From Cohnella sp. WQ 127256 (GTDB lineage: Bacteria > Bacillota > Bacilli > Paenibacillales > Paenibacillaceae), in contig NZ_JAMZCY010000007.1 in NCBI RefSeq assembly GCF_024519285.1, positions 310,001 through 374,000 of the forward strand: a stretch of 64,000 bases of DNA, in the 5' to 3' direction. Position 1 is the first letter of the stretch, and the number at the start of each line of letters is the position of its first letter. Below, piece after piece: positions 16,240 through 25,317 of this stretch. The notes beneath the pieces were generated by a model. It saw only the letters and a list, made by a program, of their open reading frames with translations, searched no databases and was not told the DNA's origin. A program made the position numbers and the translations under genes.

Positions 16240-17160
16240 ATGAAAAAACGTTCTTGGATTAACTTACTTGTCACTATGGGTCTTGCAGTAACACTGACAG
16301 CTTGCGGCAGCGATAAAGGTGGAAAGTCAGATTTATCTATAACAGTTGGCTCGAAGGATAATACGGAAAATCATCTCATTGGTGAAATGTACGCACTAAT
16401 TTTCGAAGATATGGGCATTAAGGTGAAGCGTCAGCTAAGTCTTGGAGGCACGGCTCCAACGTTCGAAGCACTCAAGAAGGGCGATCTTGATATTTATCCA
16501 GAATACACGGGTACAGGTCTTGGTGTCATGATGGAGCAGAAAGAGCCAGAGAAAGATTCGGCTAAGGCTTTAGAGAAAGTTCGCGAAGGCTTTAAGAAAT
16601 GGGATATGGAGTGGCTGGATCCGGCATCTGAGAACGCGACTTACGGGTTTGCCATGAAGAAAGAAACGGCAGAGAAATATGGCATCAAAACGTATACGGA
16701 TCTTGCGAAGCACAGTAAAGAACTTGTTCTATCCTATCCACAGGAATTCGATGTCCGTGAAGATGGCATTCCGGGCTTGCAAAAAATTTACGCTGACCAA
16801 GGCGGGTTCGTATTCAAGAAACAATTCCAAATCGATTATAGCCTTCGTTACAAGCCACTAGAAAACAACGAGTCCGATGTTACGGTATCGGTAGGAACTG
16901 ACGGTCAAATCGCCGGTATGGGGCTTCAATTGCTGCAAGACGATATCGGGTTCTTCCCGGTATACAACGTAGCTCCGTTGATTCGCAAAGCTAAGCTAGA
17001 TGCAGAGCCTAAAATCAAAGAGAAGTTAAATGCGCTTGCACCTCTTCTGACTGATGCAGCAGTTCAAACGATGAACTGGAAGGTCGACGGTCCAGATAAA
17101 GCGGAAATCGAAGACGTTGCTAAACAATTCCTAATCGACAATAAACTCATTTCAAAGTAA
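16240..17160 (+). CDS. Quaternary-amine ABC transporter binding lipoprotein (OpuCC/OsmF-like)
   Basis: 306 residues from ATG 16240, which has GGGAGAGG 7 bases upstream; the frame is open further upstream inside the permease gene but without a site. The signal ends in a lipobox (VTLTACGS) and the mature part is an OpuAC-type fold beginning ITVGSKDNTENHLIGEMYALIF and containing DIYPEYTGTGLG. It is the capture component of the importer in this operon. Its ligand is probably a quaternary amine; the exact one cannot be read off. Confidence 0.92.
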   Translation: MKKRSWINLLVTMGLAVTLTACGSDKGGKSDLSITVGSKDNTENHLIGEMYALIFEDMGIKVKRQLSLGGTAPTFEALKKGDLDIYPEYTGTGLGVMMEQKEPEKDSAKALEKVREGFKKWDMEWLDPASENATYGFAMKKETAEKYGIKTYTDLAKHSKELVLSYPQEFDVREDGIPGLQKIYADQGGFVFKKQFQIDYSLRYKPLENNESDVTVSVGTDGQIAGMGLQLLQDDIGFFPVYNVAPLIRKAKLDAEPKIKEKLNALAPLLTDAAVQTMNWKVDGPDKAEIEDVAKQFLIDNKLISK

Positions 17161-17172
17161 CCGGAGGCATCT

Positions 17173-18615
17173 ATGACAGACATTAGAAACCAACTATTTA
17201 TTAACGGCACTTGGACCGAGGCTCAATCGAGCCTTCGGTCTGCTCTTTTCAATCCAGCGACCGGTGAGCAGATTACAACGGTTCCGATGGGTGGGCGCGA
17301 GGATGCACAATCGGCGATTGAAGCCGCATATGACGCTTTCCCAGCCTGGTCACAAACTGCGGCGGAGGAACGTTCCGTTTATTTGCGCCGCATCTATGAC
17401 TTGATCGTAGCCAATGCCGATCACTTAGCGGAAATCATGACACTCGAGCAAGGAAAACCGGTGAAGGAAGCGAAAGGTGAGGTGCTCTGGGGCGCGGACT
17501 TTTTCCTCTGGTATTCGGAGGAAGCGAAGCGGATTAACGGAGAGATTATTCCGTCTTCCCGTACGACCCAGCGGATTCTAGTTCAACGCTATCCGATTGG
17601 TGTTGTTGCGGCAATTACGCCTTGGAACTTTCCGTCTTCTATGATCACTCGTAAGCTGGCTCCTGCACTTGCTGCAGGCTGCACCGTTGTTGTTAAGCCA
17701 GCGCCAGAAACACCGCTATCTGCGATTGCCTTGTTCGATATCTTTGCACAAGCGGGCTTGCCTCAGGGAGTTGCTAACCTAGTCATTGGGAACGCGCAAG
17801 AAATCGGACAAGAATTTCTGGACAACGAAAAGGTACGTAAAATTAGCTTTACTGGCTCGACGGCAGTCGGTAAATACTTACTGGAGCAATCGGCAAAGCA
17901 AGTGAAGAAGGTATCGCTAGAGCTTGGCGGTCACGCCCCATTCATCGTCTTCGCAGATGCTGACTTGGATGCGGCTGCTGAAGGGCTTATTTATAACAAA
18001 TTTCAAAATAACGGACAGACATGCATTTGTGCGAATCGGATTTTCGTTCATGAATCCATTCAAGCTGAGTTCATGGATAAGTTCATAGCTAAGCTCAAAG
18101 ATATCACGATTGGTAACGGTATGCGGGATGTTAATGTAGGCCCGTTAATCCATGAACGTGCATTGGCAAAGGTAGAGGATCAGGTTCAGGATGCGCTAGA
18201 CAAAGGGGCGAAGTTGATCTCTGGTGGCGTAAGGTTGACGGAAGGTGAGTATGCGACAGGCTGTTACTATGCTCCAACCGTTCTGACAGGCGTAACTCGA
18301 GATATGCATATTTTCCAAGAGGAAACATTCGGTCCTGTTGCTCCTTTTATTACATTTAGTAATGAAGAGGAAGTAATTCGAATGGCTAACGACACGCCTT
18401 ACGGGCTTGCTTCTTATTTCTATACCCGTGACTTAGCAACTACGATGAGGGTAGCGGATAAGCTGGAGTACGGAATGATCGGGATTAACGAATCCGCACT
18501 TGGTTACGTGCAGGCTCCATTTGGTGGGGTCAAGCAAAGTGGAACTGGCCGTGAAGGCGGACAACATGGTGTAGATGATTTTCTTGAATATAAGTATTTG
18601 AATATTAATTTCTGA
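17173..18615 (+). CDS. Aldehyde dehydrogenase, succinate-semialdehyde dehydrogenase (GabD)-like
   Basis: 480-residue NAD(P)-dependent aldehyde dehydrogenase. Visible: ITPWNFPSSMITRKLAPALAAG (cofactor region), the general base in LELGGHAPF, and the catalytic Cys in NGQTCICANRIFVH; the TC-C-CANR form resembles semialdehyde dehydrogenases of the GabD type. The EETFGPV motif is present. The start ATG has GGAGG 6 bases upstream. It interrupts the transporter genes, lying between binding protein and ATPase, which ties it to metabolism of the imported compound. A dicarboxylic semialdehyde is the likely substrate class; which one is not determinable. Confidence 0.9.
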   Translation: MTDIRNQLFINGTWTEAQSSLRSALFNPATGEQITTVPMGGREDAQSAIEAAYDAFPAWSQTAAEERSVYLRRIYDLIVANADHLAEIMTLEQGKPVKEAKGEVLWGADFFLWYSEEAKRINGEIIPSSRTTQRILVQRYPIGVVAAITPWNFPSSMITRKLAPALAAGCTVVVKPAPETPLSAIALFDIFAQAGLPQGVANLVIGNAQEIGQEFLDNEKVRKISFTGSTAVGKYLLEQSAKQVKKVSLELGGHAPFIVFADADLDAAAEGLIYNKFQNNGQTCICANRIFVHESIQAEFMDKFIAKLKDITIGNGMRDVNVGPLIHERALAKVEDQVQDALDKGAKLISGGVRLTEGEYATGCYYAPTVLTGVTRDMHIFQEETFGPVAPFITFSNEEEVIRMANDTPYGLASYFYTRDLATTMRVADKLEYGMIGINESALGYVQAPFGGVKQSGTGREGGQHGVDDFLEYKYLNINF

Positions 18616-18631
18616 TAAGGGGGAATCGGGC

Positions 18632-19582
18632 GTGGGCATTGTTTTCAAAAATGTGGTGAAGCAGTATCCGAACACCGCCTCCCCAGCGGTGGACAACATC
18701 TCTTTGGACATTCAAGAGGGTGAATTCATTGTCTTCCTCGGTCCATCAGGCTGTGGAAAGACAACGTTGCTCAAGATGGTAAACCGACTTTATGACACGA
18801 CGTCCGGCACGATTGAAATCGATGGCGTCGATATTAATAAAGTTCAGACGGAGCAGCTCCGCCGAGGGATTGGTTACGTCATCCAACAAAACGGTTTGTT
18901 CCCGCATATGACGATCGAATCCAATATTGCTGTCGTTCCGCGACTATTGAAATGGCAGGAAGAGAAGATTGATAAGCGGATTGATGAGCTGCTTGAGATG
19001 GTGCATCTTGATCCGAAAGTATATCGTAAGCGCCGTCCAAGCCAGCTATCCGGTGGTCAACAACAGCGCGTCGGTATCGCACGAGCAATGGCGGCTGGAC
19101 CCAAAATTCTCCTTATGGATGAGCCATTTGGTGCCATTGATGCGATTACTCGAACGAGTCTGCAAGATGAGCTCCATCGGATACAGCGCCTCTTGAAAAA
19201 AACAATTTTGTTCGTCACACACGATGTCAACGAGGCGCTTCGTTTGGCGGATCGAATCATTATTATGCAAGCGGGTAAAGTCGTGCAATTCGCCACGCCT
19301 CATGAAATTGTGACGAACCCAGCAAACGACTTTATTAGACAGTTGATTGGCGAGAAGGATGTTTTTCGCAAAATGGGCTTTATGAGAGTTGAGGATGTTT
19401 ACGTCTCTGCTGAGTATGCGGTAGCGGCAACTGTCGAAGGGGTTTCATTAGAGGATGATCTGAAGCAGGTATTCAACCGGATGGTGGACGCTCAGGTCCG
19501 TGAATATCCAGTCGTAGACGCGAATAATCGTCAGCTAGGTACTGTGACAATGGATCGCATTCTGACCAAATTAGGGGATTAG
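18632..19582 (+). CDS. Quaternary-amine ABC transporter ATPase with CBS region (OpuCA-like)
   Basis: 316 residues from GTG 18632 (AAGGGGG upstream). Walker A GPSGCGKTTLLK, signature LSGGQQQRVGIARAMA, Walker B ILLMDEPFGAID and the switch His (LFVTHDVNEA) are intact. The C-terminal 70 or so residues (VEDVYVSAEY… EYPVVDANNRQLGTVTMDRI) form a CBS-type segment, which in OpuA/OpuC senses ionic strength or c-di-AMP. It is shorter than a full CBS pair, so regulation may differ. Confidence 0.93.
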   Translation: MGIVFKNVVKQYPNTASPAVDNISLDIQEGEFIVFLGPSGCGKTTLLKMVNRLYDTTSGTIEIDGVDINKVQTEQLRRGIGYVIQQNGLFPHMTIESNIAVVPRLLKWQEEKIDKRIDELLEMVHLDPKVYRKRRPSQLSGGQQQRVGIARAMAAGPKILLMDEPFGAIDAITRTSLQDELHRIQRLLKKTILFVTHDVNEALRLADRIIIMQAGKVVQFATPHEIVTNPANDFIRQLIGEKDVFRKMGFMRVEDVYVSAEYAVAATVEGVSLEDDLKQVFNRMVDAQVREYPVVDANNRQLGTVTMDRILTKLGD

Positions 19583-19594
19583 GGAGAGATTGGC

Positions 19595-20926
19595 GTGACA
19601 CGGTTCGAAGAGGATGCCTTCGGTAAAGTTGAACTGCCAGAGGATGCTTTGTATGGGATCCAAACGCATCGAAGCGTGGAAAACCTATCTTTCTCCGGCC
19701 GATCATTGAGAGATTATCCGGATTATATTATCGCGCTCTCTGAAGTGAAGCAGGCTGCGGCAAGGGCTAATGAACGGGCAGGAACGCTACCCCGTTCGCT
19801 CTTCCAAGCGATTGAAGAGGCTTGCGAGGAATTAAAGACGGGCTGCCATGATGAGCAATTTATTGTTGATCCCTATCATGGAGGCGGGAGCATTGGTAGC
19901 AACATGAACATGAATGAAGTTGTTGCGAACCTAGCAAATGAAATACTAGGCGGCGCATGGGGTGGCTATCGTCCAGTGCACCCGGCGGATCATGTTAATG
20001 CATCGCAATCAACTTCCGACGCTTGTCATACCGCACTTAGAATCGCAGTGATTAGAATTGCGACGCGGTTGAGTGAAGTGTTATGGCGACTAATTGATGA
20101 AATTGAACGCAAAGGGATCGAGCTTCTTGAGGTTCGAACAATTACACGAACATGCTTGCAAGACGGAATGCAGGATTCACTAGGAACGATGTTCGCCGGG
20201 TTCGCACAGGGGCTGCGACGTAGAGTAGGACAACTGGATCTTTCAGTGAAGGCGCTCCGTGCGATCAACTTAGGAGGTACGGTCATTGGCTCTGGTGTGG
20301 GGGCTTCCAAAGGCTATCGAGTACATGTATTAGATGCCTTAAACGAAGTAACAGGTTTATCGCTCCGACACCGAGATGATTTGTACGATGCGGCTCAGAA
20401 CATGGATGATCTGGCTGCAGTCTCATCAGAATTGCAACTACTGAGCAGTATGTTGATCAAGATCGCCAAGGACTTCAGACTATTATCCTCTGGTCCAGAG
20501 GCTGGATTCGGAGAACTAAGGCTCCCGGCTGTTCAGGCAGGTTCATCGTTTTTCCCTGGCAAGATCAATCCCGTTATCCCAGAGACGCTAATACAATGCT
20601 GCTTCCAGGTAATCGGGTTGGATCGTTCCGTTCAAGCTTCTCTTGAGCACGGGGAACTCAATTTGAATGTTTGGGAAGGACTAGCGGGCTTTAACGTTAT
20701 GGATGCGATGAGCATGCTGCACCGCGCAGTCACCCTCTTTACGGATAAATGCGTGGTGGGGATCGAAGCCGATGGGGACAAATGCAGGGCGATGTCCAAT
20801 AGCTTTATTCCTATCGTTGTTGCTTTGAAGGAAAGATACGGTTACTTACAAGTGAGTCAATGGTTGAAAGAGGAATCCATAGAGGAAATACGCAGGAGAT
20901 ACGAAAGCGAGGTTAACGAGAAATGA
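19595..20926 (+). CDS. Aspartase/fumarase-superfamily lyase with altered amine-binding residues
   Basis: 443 residues from a GTG with GGGAGAG upstream. The superfamily signature is present as GSSFFPGKINPV (316-327), supplying the catalytic Ser317 and Lys323, together with GSNMNMNE (101-108) and HVNASQSTSD (133-142). Compared with aspartases, where the third motif reads SQS(S/T)ND and another GRTHLQDA, this protein has Ser141 for Asn and Cys187 for His (TRTCLQD). From my knowledge of the Bacillus aspartase structure those two positions contact the substrate amino group. It should still release an amine from a succinate-type substrate to give fumarate, but with a different, perhaps larger, amine. 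Overlaps the next gene by four bases. Confidence 0.88.
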   Translation: MTRFEEDAFGKVELPEDALYGIQTHRSVENLSFSGRSLRDYPDYIIALSEVKQAAARANERAGTLPRSLFQAIEEACEELKTGCHDEQFIVDPYHGGGSIGSNMNMNEVVANLANEILGGAWGGYRPVHPADHVNASQSTSDACHTALRIAVIRIATRLSEVLWRLIDEIERKGIELLEVRTITRTCLQDGMQDSLGTMFAGFAQGLRRRVGQLDLSVKALRAINLGGTVIGSGVGASKGYRVHVLDALNEVTGLSLRHRDDLYDAAQNMDDLAAVSSELQLLSSMLIKIAKDFRLLSSGPEAGFGELRLPAVQAGSSFFPGKINPVIPETLIQCCFQVIGLDRSVQASLEHGELNLNVWEGLAGFNVMDAMSMLHRAVTLFTDKCVVGIEADGDKCRAMSNSFIPIVVALKERYGYLQVSQWLKEESIEEIRRRYESEVNEK

Positions 20927-22410
20927 AAGCACCTCAACTGCAATGGGCGGCAGAATGGCTTAAAGAAAAAAAGCCTCTATATATAAACGGAGCCTGGTTA
21001 CCAGGTTCGGGAAAAGCCATGGAAACGATTAATCCATCGAATGGCAAAGTACTTGGCACCTTTACCGGGGCATCCAAAGAGGATGTTGATTTAGCAGTAC
21101 AGTCGGCCAGATCCGCCTTCGAATCAGGGGAATGGAAAGGCATGACCCGCAAGGAACGTGGCAGAAGATTGCGCCAGATTTCTGCAATTATTCGCGAATA
21201 TCAAGATCAGTTAGCGACTTTGGAATCCCTTGATAACGGCAAGCTTTACAAAGAAGCCTACAAAGATGACGTTGAGGAATGTGCTGATCTTTTCGAATAT
21301 TACGCAGGCTGGACAGACAAGTATTATGGGGAAATGAATCCGGTAGAGGGCAATTTCACGAGTTGGACGACACGTGACCCTGTTGGGGTGTGTGGTCAAA
21401 TCGTACCCTGGAATTTCCCCATCCAGATGGCGGTGTTAAAGCTCGCTCCTGCTCTCGCAATGGGTAATACCGTTGTTCTCAAGCCATCTAGCGTCACGTC
21501 ATTATCCGTAATCAGACTATTTGAAATCATCCATGATGCTGGCATCCTGCCTCCAGGAGTCATCAATCTGATTCTAGGTGAAGGGCGCATTGGCTCTCAT
21601 ATCACGACACATATGGATGTTGATAAAGTTTCCTTTACAGGGAGTACGCAGGTTGGTAAGCAGCTCGTTCATGATTCAGCGGATTCCAATCTAAAGCCGG
21701 TAACGTTAGAGCTCGGGGGCAAATCTCCGAATATTATTTTTGCGGATGCTCCGAATTTAGACGGCGCGATTGAACGATCCTTCTATGCCCTATTCACTCA
21801 TAAGGCAGAGAAATGCAGTGCTCCGACTCGTCTTTTCGTGCAACGGCCTGTATATGAGCAAGTCGTCGCAGGCATCTCCAAGTACGCAGAAGCTTACAAA
21901 TGCGGAGATCCGTTCGATCCGTCGAGCGATCAAGGCCCCCAAGTGTCTCATGCACATATGGACAGTATCCTCCGCTATATCGCGATCGGTAAGGAGCAGG
22001 GAGCGCGTCTAGTCGTTGGTGGTCATCGGGACATTGAGGGTGCAAACGCGGAAGGCTTCTATGTTCGTCCTACCATTTTCGCGGATGTAACGAACGATAT
22101 GACGATTGCGCAGGAAGAGATATTCGGACCCGTGCTTTGTATCCTTCCTTTCGATACGGAAGAAGAAGCCGTACGCGGTGCCAACGATACGATATACGGT
22201 TTGGCAGCAGGCTTGTGGACGAACGATGTGGCGCGAGCTCATCGTGTTGCAAAGCAGCTAGAGGCAGGGCAAGTATTCGTTAATCGTTATGGCTGTTATG
22301 ATTTCGCCAGTCCGTTTGGTGGGTTCAAGCAATCCGGATGGGGTAAAGAATATGCCATCCATAGCTTGGATTCTTTTACGAAAATGAAAGCGATTTGGAT
22401 TGCCCATTGA
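20923..22410 (+). CDS. Aldehyde dehydrogenase, betaine-aldehyde dehydrogenase-like
   Basis: 495 residues; second aldehyde dehydrogenase of the operon and clearly different from the first. Motifs: CGQIVPWNFPIQM, FTGSTQVGK (Rossmann loop), LELGGKSPNIIF with the general base Glu, catalytic Cys in HKAEKCSAPTRLFVQ, and EEIFGPV. The class resembles NAD-dependent dehydrogenases for omega-amino or betaine aldehydes. The ATG overlaps the lyase stop (ATGA), so stoichiometric expression with the lyase is likely. Confidence 0.9.
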   Translation: MKAPQLQWAAEWLKEKKPLYINGAWLPGSGKAMETINPSNGKVLGTFTGASKEDVDLAVQSARSAFESGEWKGMTRKERGRRLRQISAIIREYQDQLATLESLDNGKLYKEAYKDDVEECADLFEYYAGWTDKYYGEMNPVEGNFTSWTTRDPVGVCGQIVPWNFPIQMAVLKLAPALAMGNTVVLKPSSVTSLSVIRLFEIIHDAGILPPGVINLILGEGRIGSHITTHMDVDKVSFTGSTQVGKQLVHDSADSNLKPVTLELGGKSPNIIFADAPNLDGAIERSFYALFTHKAEKCSAPTRLFVQRPVYEQVVAGISKYAEAYKCGDPFDPSSDQGPQVSHAHMDSILRYIAIGKEQGARLVVGGHRDIEGANAEGFYVRPTIFADVTNDMTIAQEEIFGPVLCILPFDTEEEAVRGANDTIYGLAAGLWTNDVARAHRVAKQLEAGQVFVNRYGCYDFASPFGGFKQSGWGKEYAIHSLDSFTKMKAIWIAH

Positions 22411-22428
22411 GGCAGGAGGAAACGACAG

Positions 22429-23553
22429 ATGGATATGTTAGCGGCGATCATGAAAGGAACGCAGCAACCGCTTTCGATAGAAAAGGTTCAGCTTGCTGAA
22501 CCAAAAGCCACAGAGGTGCTTGTTAAAATCATGGCGACAGGCGTATGCCACAGTGACTTGAACGCTATGGAGGATGAGACGACTCCGGTGCCAACGATTC
22601 TCGGTCATGAAGGGGCTGGAATCGTCATGGAGGTCGGGGCTAATGTTCGAACTGTAAAGGTTGGAGATGTCGTTGCGCTCAGTTGGGTGCCGTTCTGTGG
22701 AACTTGCGAGTTCTGTCAGACAGGTCAAGTGAATCTGTGCGAATCCGCCTTTGGACCGATGTTCGCAGGTACGCTACTGGATGGAACTTCTCGGCTGAGC
22801 CAGAGTGGTCAACGGTTATATCATAACTCCTTGCTAAGCACTTTCGCAGAATACACAGTCGTTCCAGAAATGAGCTGTATCAAAATGCCGGATCATATGC
22901 CGATGGCACAAGCATCTCTTATTGGCTGCGGTGTTGCGACGGGATATGGCGCGGCTGTTCGGGCAGCTCAAGTGAAGCCAGGGTCTACGGTCGCCGTGTT
23001 CGGCATCGGCGGTGTTGGCGTAAATGCAATACAGGGTGCACGAATTGCTGGCGCTAGCCGTATTATCGCTTGTGATTTGAAAGCGCAAAATCTCGAAATT
23101 GCTAAAAAATTCGGAGCTACTGACGTGGTGAATGTCGGAGAAGTAGACGCTGCAGAAGCACTTATGGAACTGACTGGCGGCTTTGGCGTTCACTACGCGA
23201 TCGATTGCTCAGGCAATACGATGGCTGCTCAGTCGGCATGGAAAGGGACGCGCAAAGGTGGCACGACAGTTGTCGTCGGTGCCTTTAACCCGAAAAAGGA
23301 GCTTGCACTTCCGGCCGGAGGCTTTCATCGAGTGGGTAAAGTGCTCAAGGGGAGCTTCTATGGAGATGTCCATCCATTCCGTGATTTTCCGATTATCGCG
23401 CAGCTATATTTGGATGGGAAATTCCAATTGGATGAATTGATTCTTGATCGCATATCCCTACCGAATATTAATCAAGCCATCGATGCTTTTCATGACCCTT
23501 GTTGCGTAAATGTTGGACGTACGGTTGTTGAATTCGGAGGTGACCCCCTTTGA
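22429..23553 (+). CDS. Zinc-dependent alcohol dehydrogenase (MDR family)
   Basis: 374 residues. Catalytic zinc ligands are seen in GVCHSDL and GHEGAG, the structural zinc site is the cysteine cluster FCGTCEFCQTGQVNLC, and the NAD-binding motif is VFGIGGVGVNAI. This matches long-chain class III/AdhC-like medium-chain dehydrogenases. GGAGGA precedes the ATG by 8 bases. It would interconvert an alcohol and an aldehyde linked to the neighbouring aldehyde dehydrogenases; the physiological substrate is unknown. Confidence 0.92.
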   Translation: MDMLAAIMKGTQQPLSIEKVQLAEPKATEVLVKIMATGVCHSDLNAMEDETTPVPTILGHEGAGIVMEVGANVRTVKVGDVVALSWVPFCGTCEFCQTGQVNLCESAFGPMFAGTLLDGTSRLSQSGQRLYHNSLLSTFAEYTVVPEMSCIKMPDHMPMAQASLIGCGVATGYGAAVRAAQVKPGSTVAVFGIGGVGVNAIQGARIAGASRIIACDLKAQNLEIAKKFGATDVVNVGEVDAAEALMELTGGFGVHYAIDCSGNTMAAQSAWKGTRKGGTTVVVGAFNPKKELALPAGGFHRVGKVLKGSFYGDVHPFRDFPIIAQLYLDGKFQLDELILDRISLPNINQAIDAFHDPCCVNVGRTVVEFGGDPL

Positions 23554-24719
23554 GCGAATTCGATTTTCAAACGAAAACAAGAGTTGCATATGGGATTGGA
23601 CGATCGAAGCAGATTGGGGAAGATGTTAAAGCTTTGAGCGGAGGAACCCATGCGGTGCTCGTTACCGATCCGGGTCTCGTCAAGGTTGGGGTAGCGGATG
23701 AAATTGCTTCTGCTCTGCGAGGCCAAGGCGTCGAGGTGACGATTTTCTCCGATGTGCAAAGCGATCCATCTAGTGTCTCGATCGACGAAGCGGCGAGCGT
23801 CATTCGCGAATCGAATACCCGTTGTGTGATCGGACTGGGCGGAGGTTCTGCGATGGATGTTGCCAAACTCGCGGCATTAGTCGCTGGGGCGAATCATCCG
23901 ACTGAGCATTACGCGCTAATGGCGAACCCATTCGAGCCGAAGCAAATTAAGACGATTATGATCCCTACAACCTCGGGTACAGGTGCGGAAGTAACTAGCA
24001 CCGTTGTTTTCTCTAATCGGGAGAAGCGCAAAGTATGGGGGTGGGATTACGATTTGGCTCCTGATCTTGCTTTGCTTGATCCGACATTAACAGTCGCATT
24101 GCCTCCCCATCTCACTGCTGCAACGGGTTTGGATGCACTCATTCATGCACTAGAAGCTGTTGCGGGCAAACGGGGAAATGCAATTATTCAAGCGGTAGGG
24201 CTACAGGCGATTCGGATGATTTCAGGTAGCTTAATGCAGGTGATCGAGAATCCACAAAACCTGGAGGCAAGAGGGCAATTGAGTATTGGCTCGATGTTCG
24301 GTGGAATGGCAATCGAACAAGGGGGTACCGGAATTGCACACTGCATGGGTCACGCGCTCGGCACATTAGCTCGTATCCATCATGGTCGCGCGGTAGCCAT
24401 ATCACTCTACCATGCTTATGAATGGAATATTGAAGGCAATGAAGCTATTCATGCGGAAATCGCTAGAGCAATGGGCGCTGTGCATACGACATCTACTAGT
24501 GTAGAAGATCAAGCACATGCTGGTGCACAATTCTATCGCAAGCTTGTGGAAGATTCGGGAATGCTACTTTCCCTTGCAGCGGATGGATTAACCTTGTCCA
24601 ATGTGGATCGTTTGGCGGAAACTGCGGCATCTACGGAAAATGCTCCAATGCGTAATAACAACTGTCGCTACGCAGCGGATGAGGATTTGAATCGTTTGGC
24701 GAAGCTTATCTTACAGTAA
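23550..24719 (+). CDS. Iron-containing alcohol dehydrogenase
   Basis: 389 residues from a TTG that overlaps the stop of the zinc enzyme, with GGAGGTGA 5 bases upstream. It has the group III dehydrogenase motifs GLGGGSAMDVAKL (cofactor), IPTTSGTGAEVT, and the metal-binding histidines in GLDALIHALEA, GIAHCMGHALG and HHGRAVAISLY. A second, unrelated alcohol dehydrogenase directly after the zinc type suggests either two alcohols in the pathway or redundancy. Followed by the hairpin at 24733. Confidence 0.92.
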   Translation: MSEFDFQTKTRVAYGIGRSKQIGEDVKALSGGTHAVLVTDPGLVKVGVADEIASALRGQGVEVTIFSDVQSDPSSVSIDEAASVIRESNTRCVIGLGGGSAMDVAKLAALVAGANHPTEHYALMANPFEPKQIKTIMIPTTSGTGAEVTSTVVFSNREKRKVWGWDYDLAPDLALLDPTLTVALPPHLTAATGLDALIHALEAVAGKRGNAIIQAVGLQAIRMISGSLMQVIENPQNLEARGQLSIGSMFGGMAIEQGGTGIAHCMGHALGTLARIHHGRAVAISLYHAYEWNIEGNEAIHAEIARAMGAVHTTSTSVEDQAHAGAQFYRKLVEDSGMLLSLAADGLTLSNVDRLAETAASTENAPMRNNNCRYAADEDLNRLAKLILQ

Positions 24720-24732
24720 TTGAATGCGAAGG

Positions 24733-24757
24733 GGCGTTGATGACTTTCATCAACGCC
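24733..24757 (+). terminator. Hairpin terminator overlapping a false start of the next gene
   Basis: Perfect 11-bp stem (GGCGTTGATGA / TCATCAACGCC) with a three-base loop, followed by TTTCGCC, 13 bases after the iron dehydrogenase stop. It contains an in-frame ATG at 24740, which argues that the next gene starts later, at 24785. The tail of three T is short, so readthrough into the last two genes is plausible. Confidence 0.7.
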
Positions 24758-24784
24758 TTTCGCCATCATGACAGGTGGTGCACA

Positions 24785-25291
24785 ATGGGCGTCTTATTCA
24801 CGATTATGGCGTTGCAAATTACTTATGTAAGCATGTTATCTATCCGCTTCATTCTTATGGTTAAAGGAATTCGTTACATCGCGGCTCTCATGAGTGCGAT
24901 CGAAATCGGTATATATGTGGTTGGGTTCAAGCTTGTGTTGGACAATCTGGATAATCCTCTGAATTTGCTTATCTATTGTTTAAGTTATGGGGTAGGGGTG
25001 CTTCTTGGCGTCAAAATCGAGGAGCGTTTAGCTATCGGGTATATTACGGTACAAATCATCACGAAGACTGAGTTTGAAGAGCTCGCAGCATTGCTAAGAG
25101 GCAAAGGCTACGGGGTGACTCGTTGGGCTGGGGACGGAAGAGAAGGCAAGCGCTGGGTGCTTAACATCGTTCTTCCACGTAAACTCCAGCAACAGTTGTA
25201 CCGTGATGTGCTCGCGGAAGATCCGAACTGCTTTATCGTTAGTTACGAGCCCAAGGCATTTCATGGAGGCTTCCTGGCAAGACGAATGTAG
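24785..25291 (+). CDS. UPF0316 (YebE-like) membrane protein
   Basis: 168 residues with three hydrophobic segments in the first 90 residues (YVSMLSIRFILMVKGIRYIA, ALMSAIEIGIYVVGFKLVL, YCLSYGVGVLLGVKIEE) and a cytoplasmic alpha/beta tail of the DUF2179 type. That is the usual layout and length of the UPF0316 family, whose function is unknown. I chose ATG 24785 (AGGTGG 6 bases upstream) because earlier starts fall in a terminator stem. It lies between the dehydrogenases and the malic enzyme; whether it belongs to the pathway is unclear. Confidence 0.85.
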   Translation: MGVLFTIMALQITYVSMLSIRFILMVKGIRYIAALMSAIEIGIYVVGFKLVLDNLDNPLNLLIYCLSYGVGVLLGVKIEERLAIGYITVQIITKTEFEELAALLRGKGYGVTRWAGDGREGKRWVLNIVLPRKLQQQLYRDVLAEDPNCFIVSYEPKAFHGGFLARRM

Positions 25292-25317
25292 CAAATACAG
25301 GATGAGGGGGAATTCAT

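Noticed and set aside
24737..24784. Earlier start (TTG 24737 / ATG 24740) for the UPF0316 gene
   Set aside because: These codons lie in a perfect 11-bp terminator stem, and the added residues are not family-like; ATG 24785 gives the usual length.
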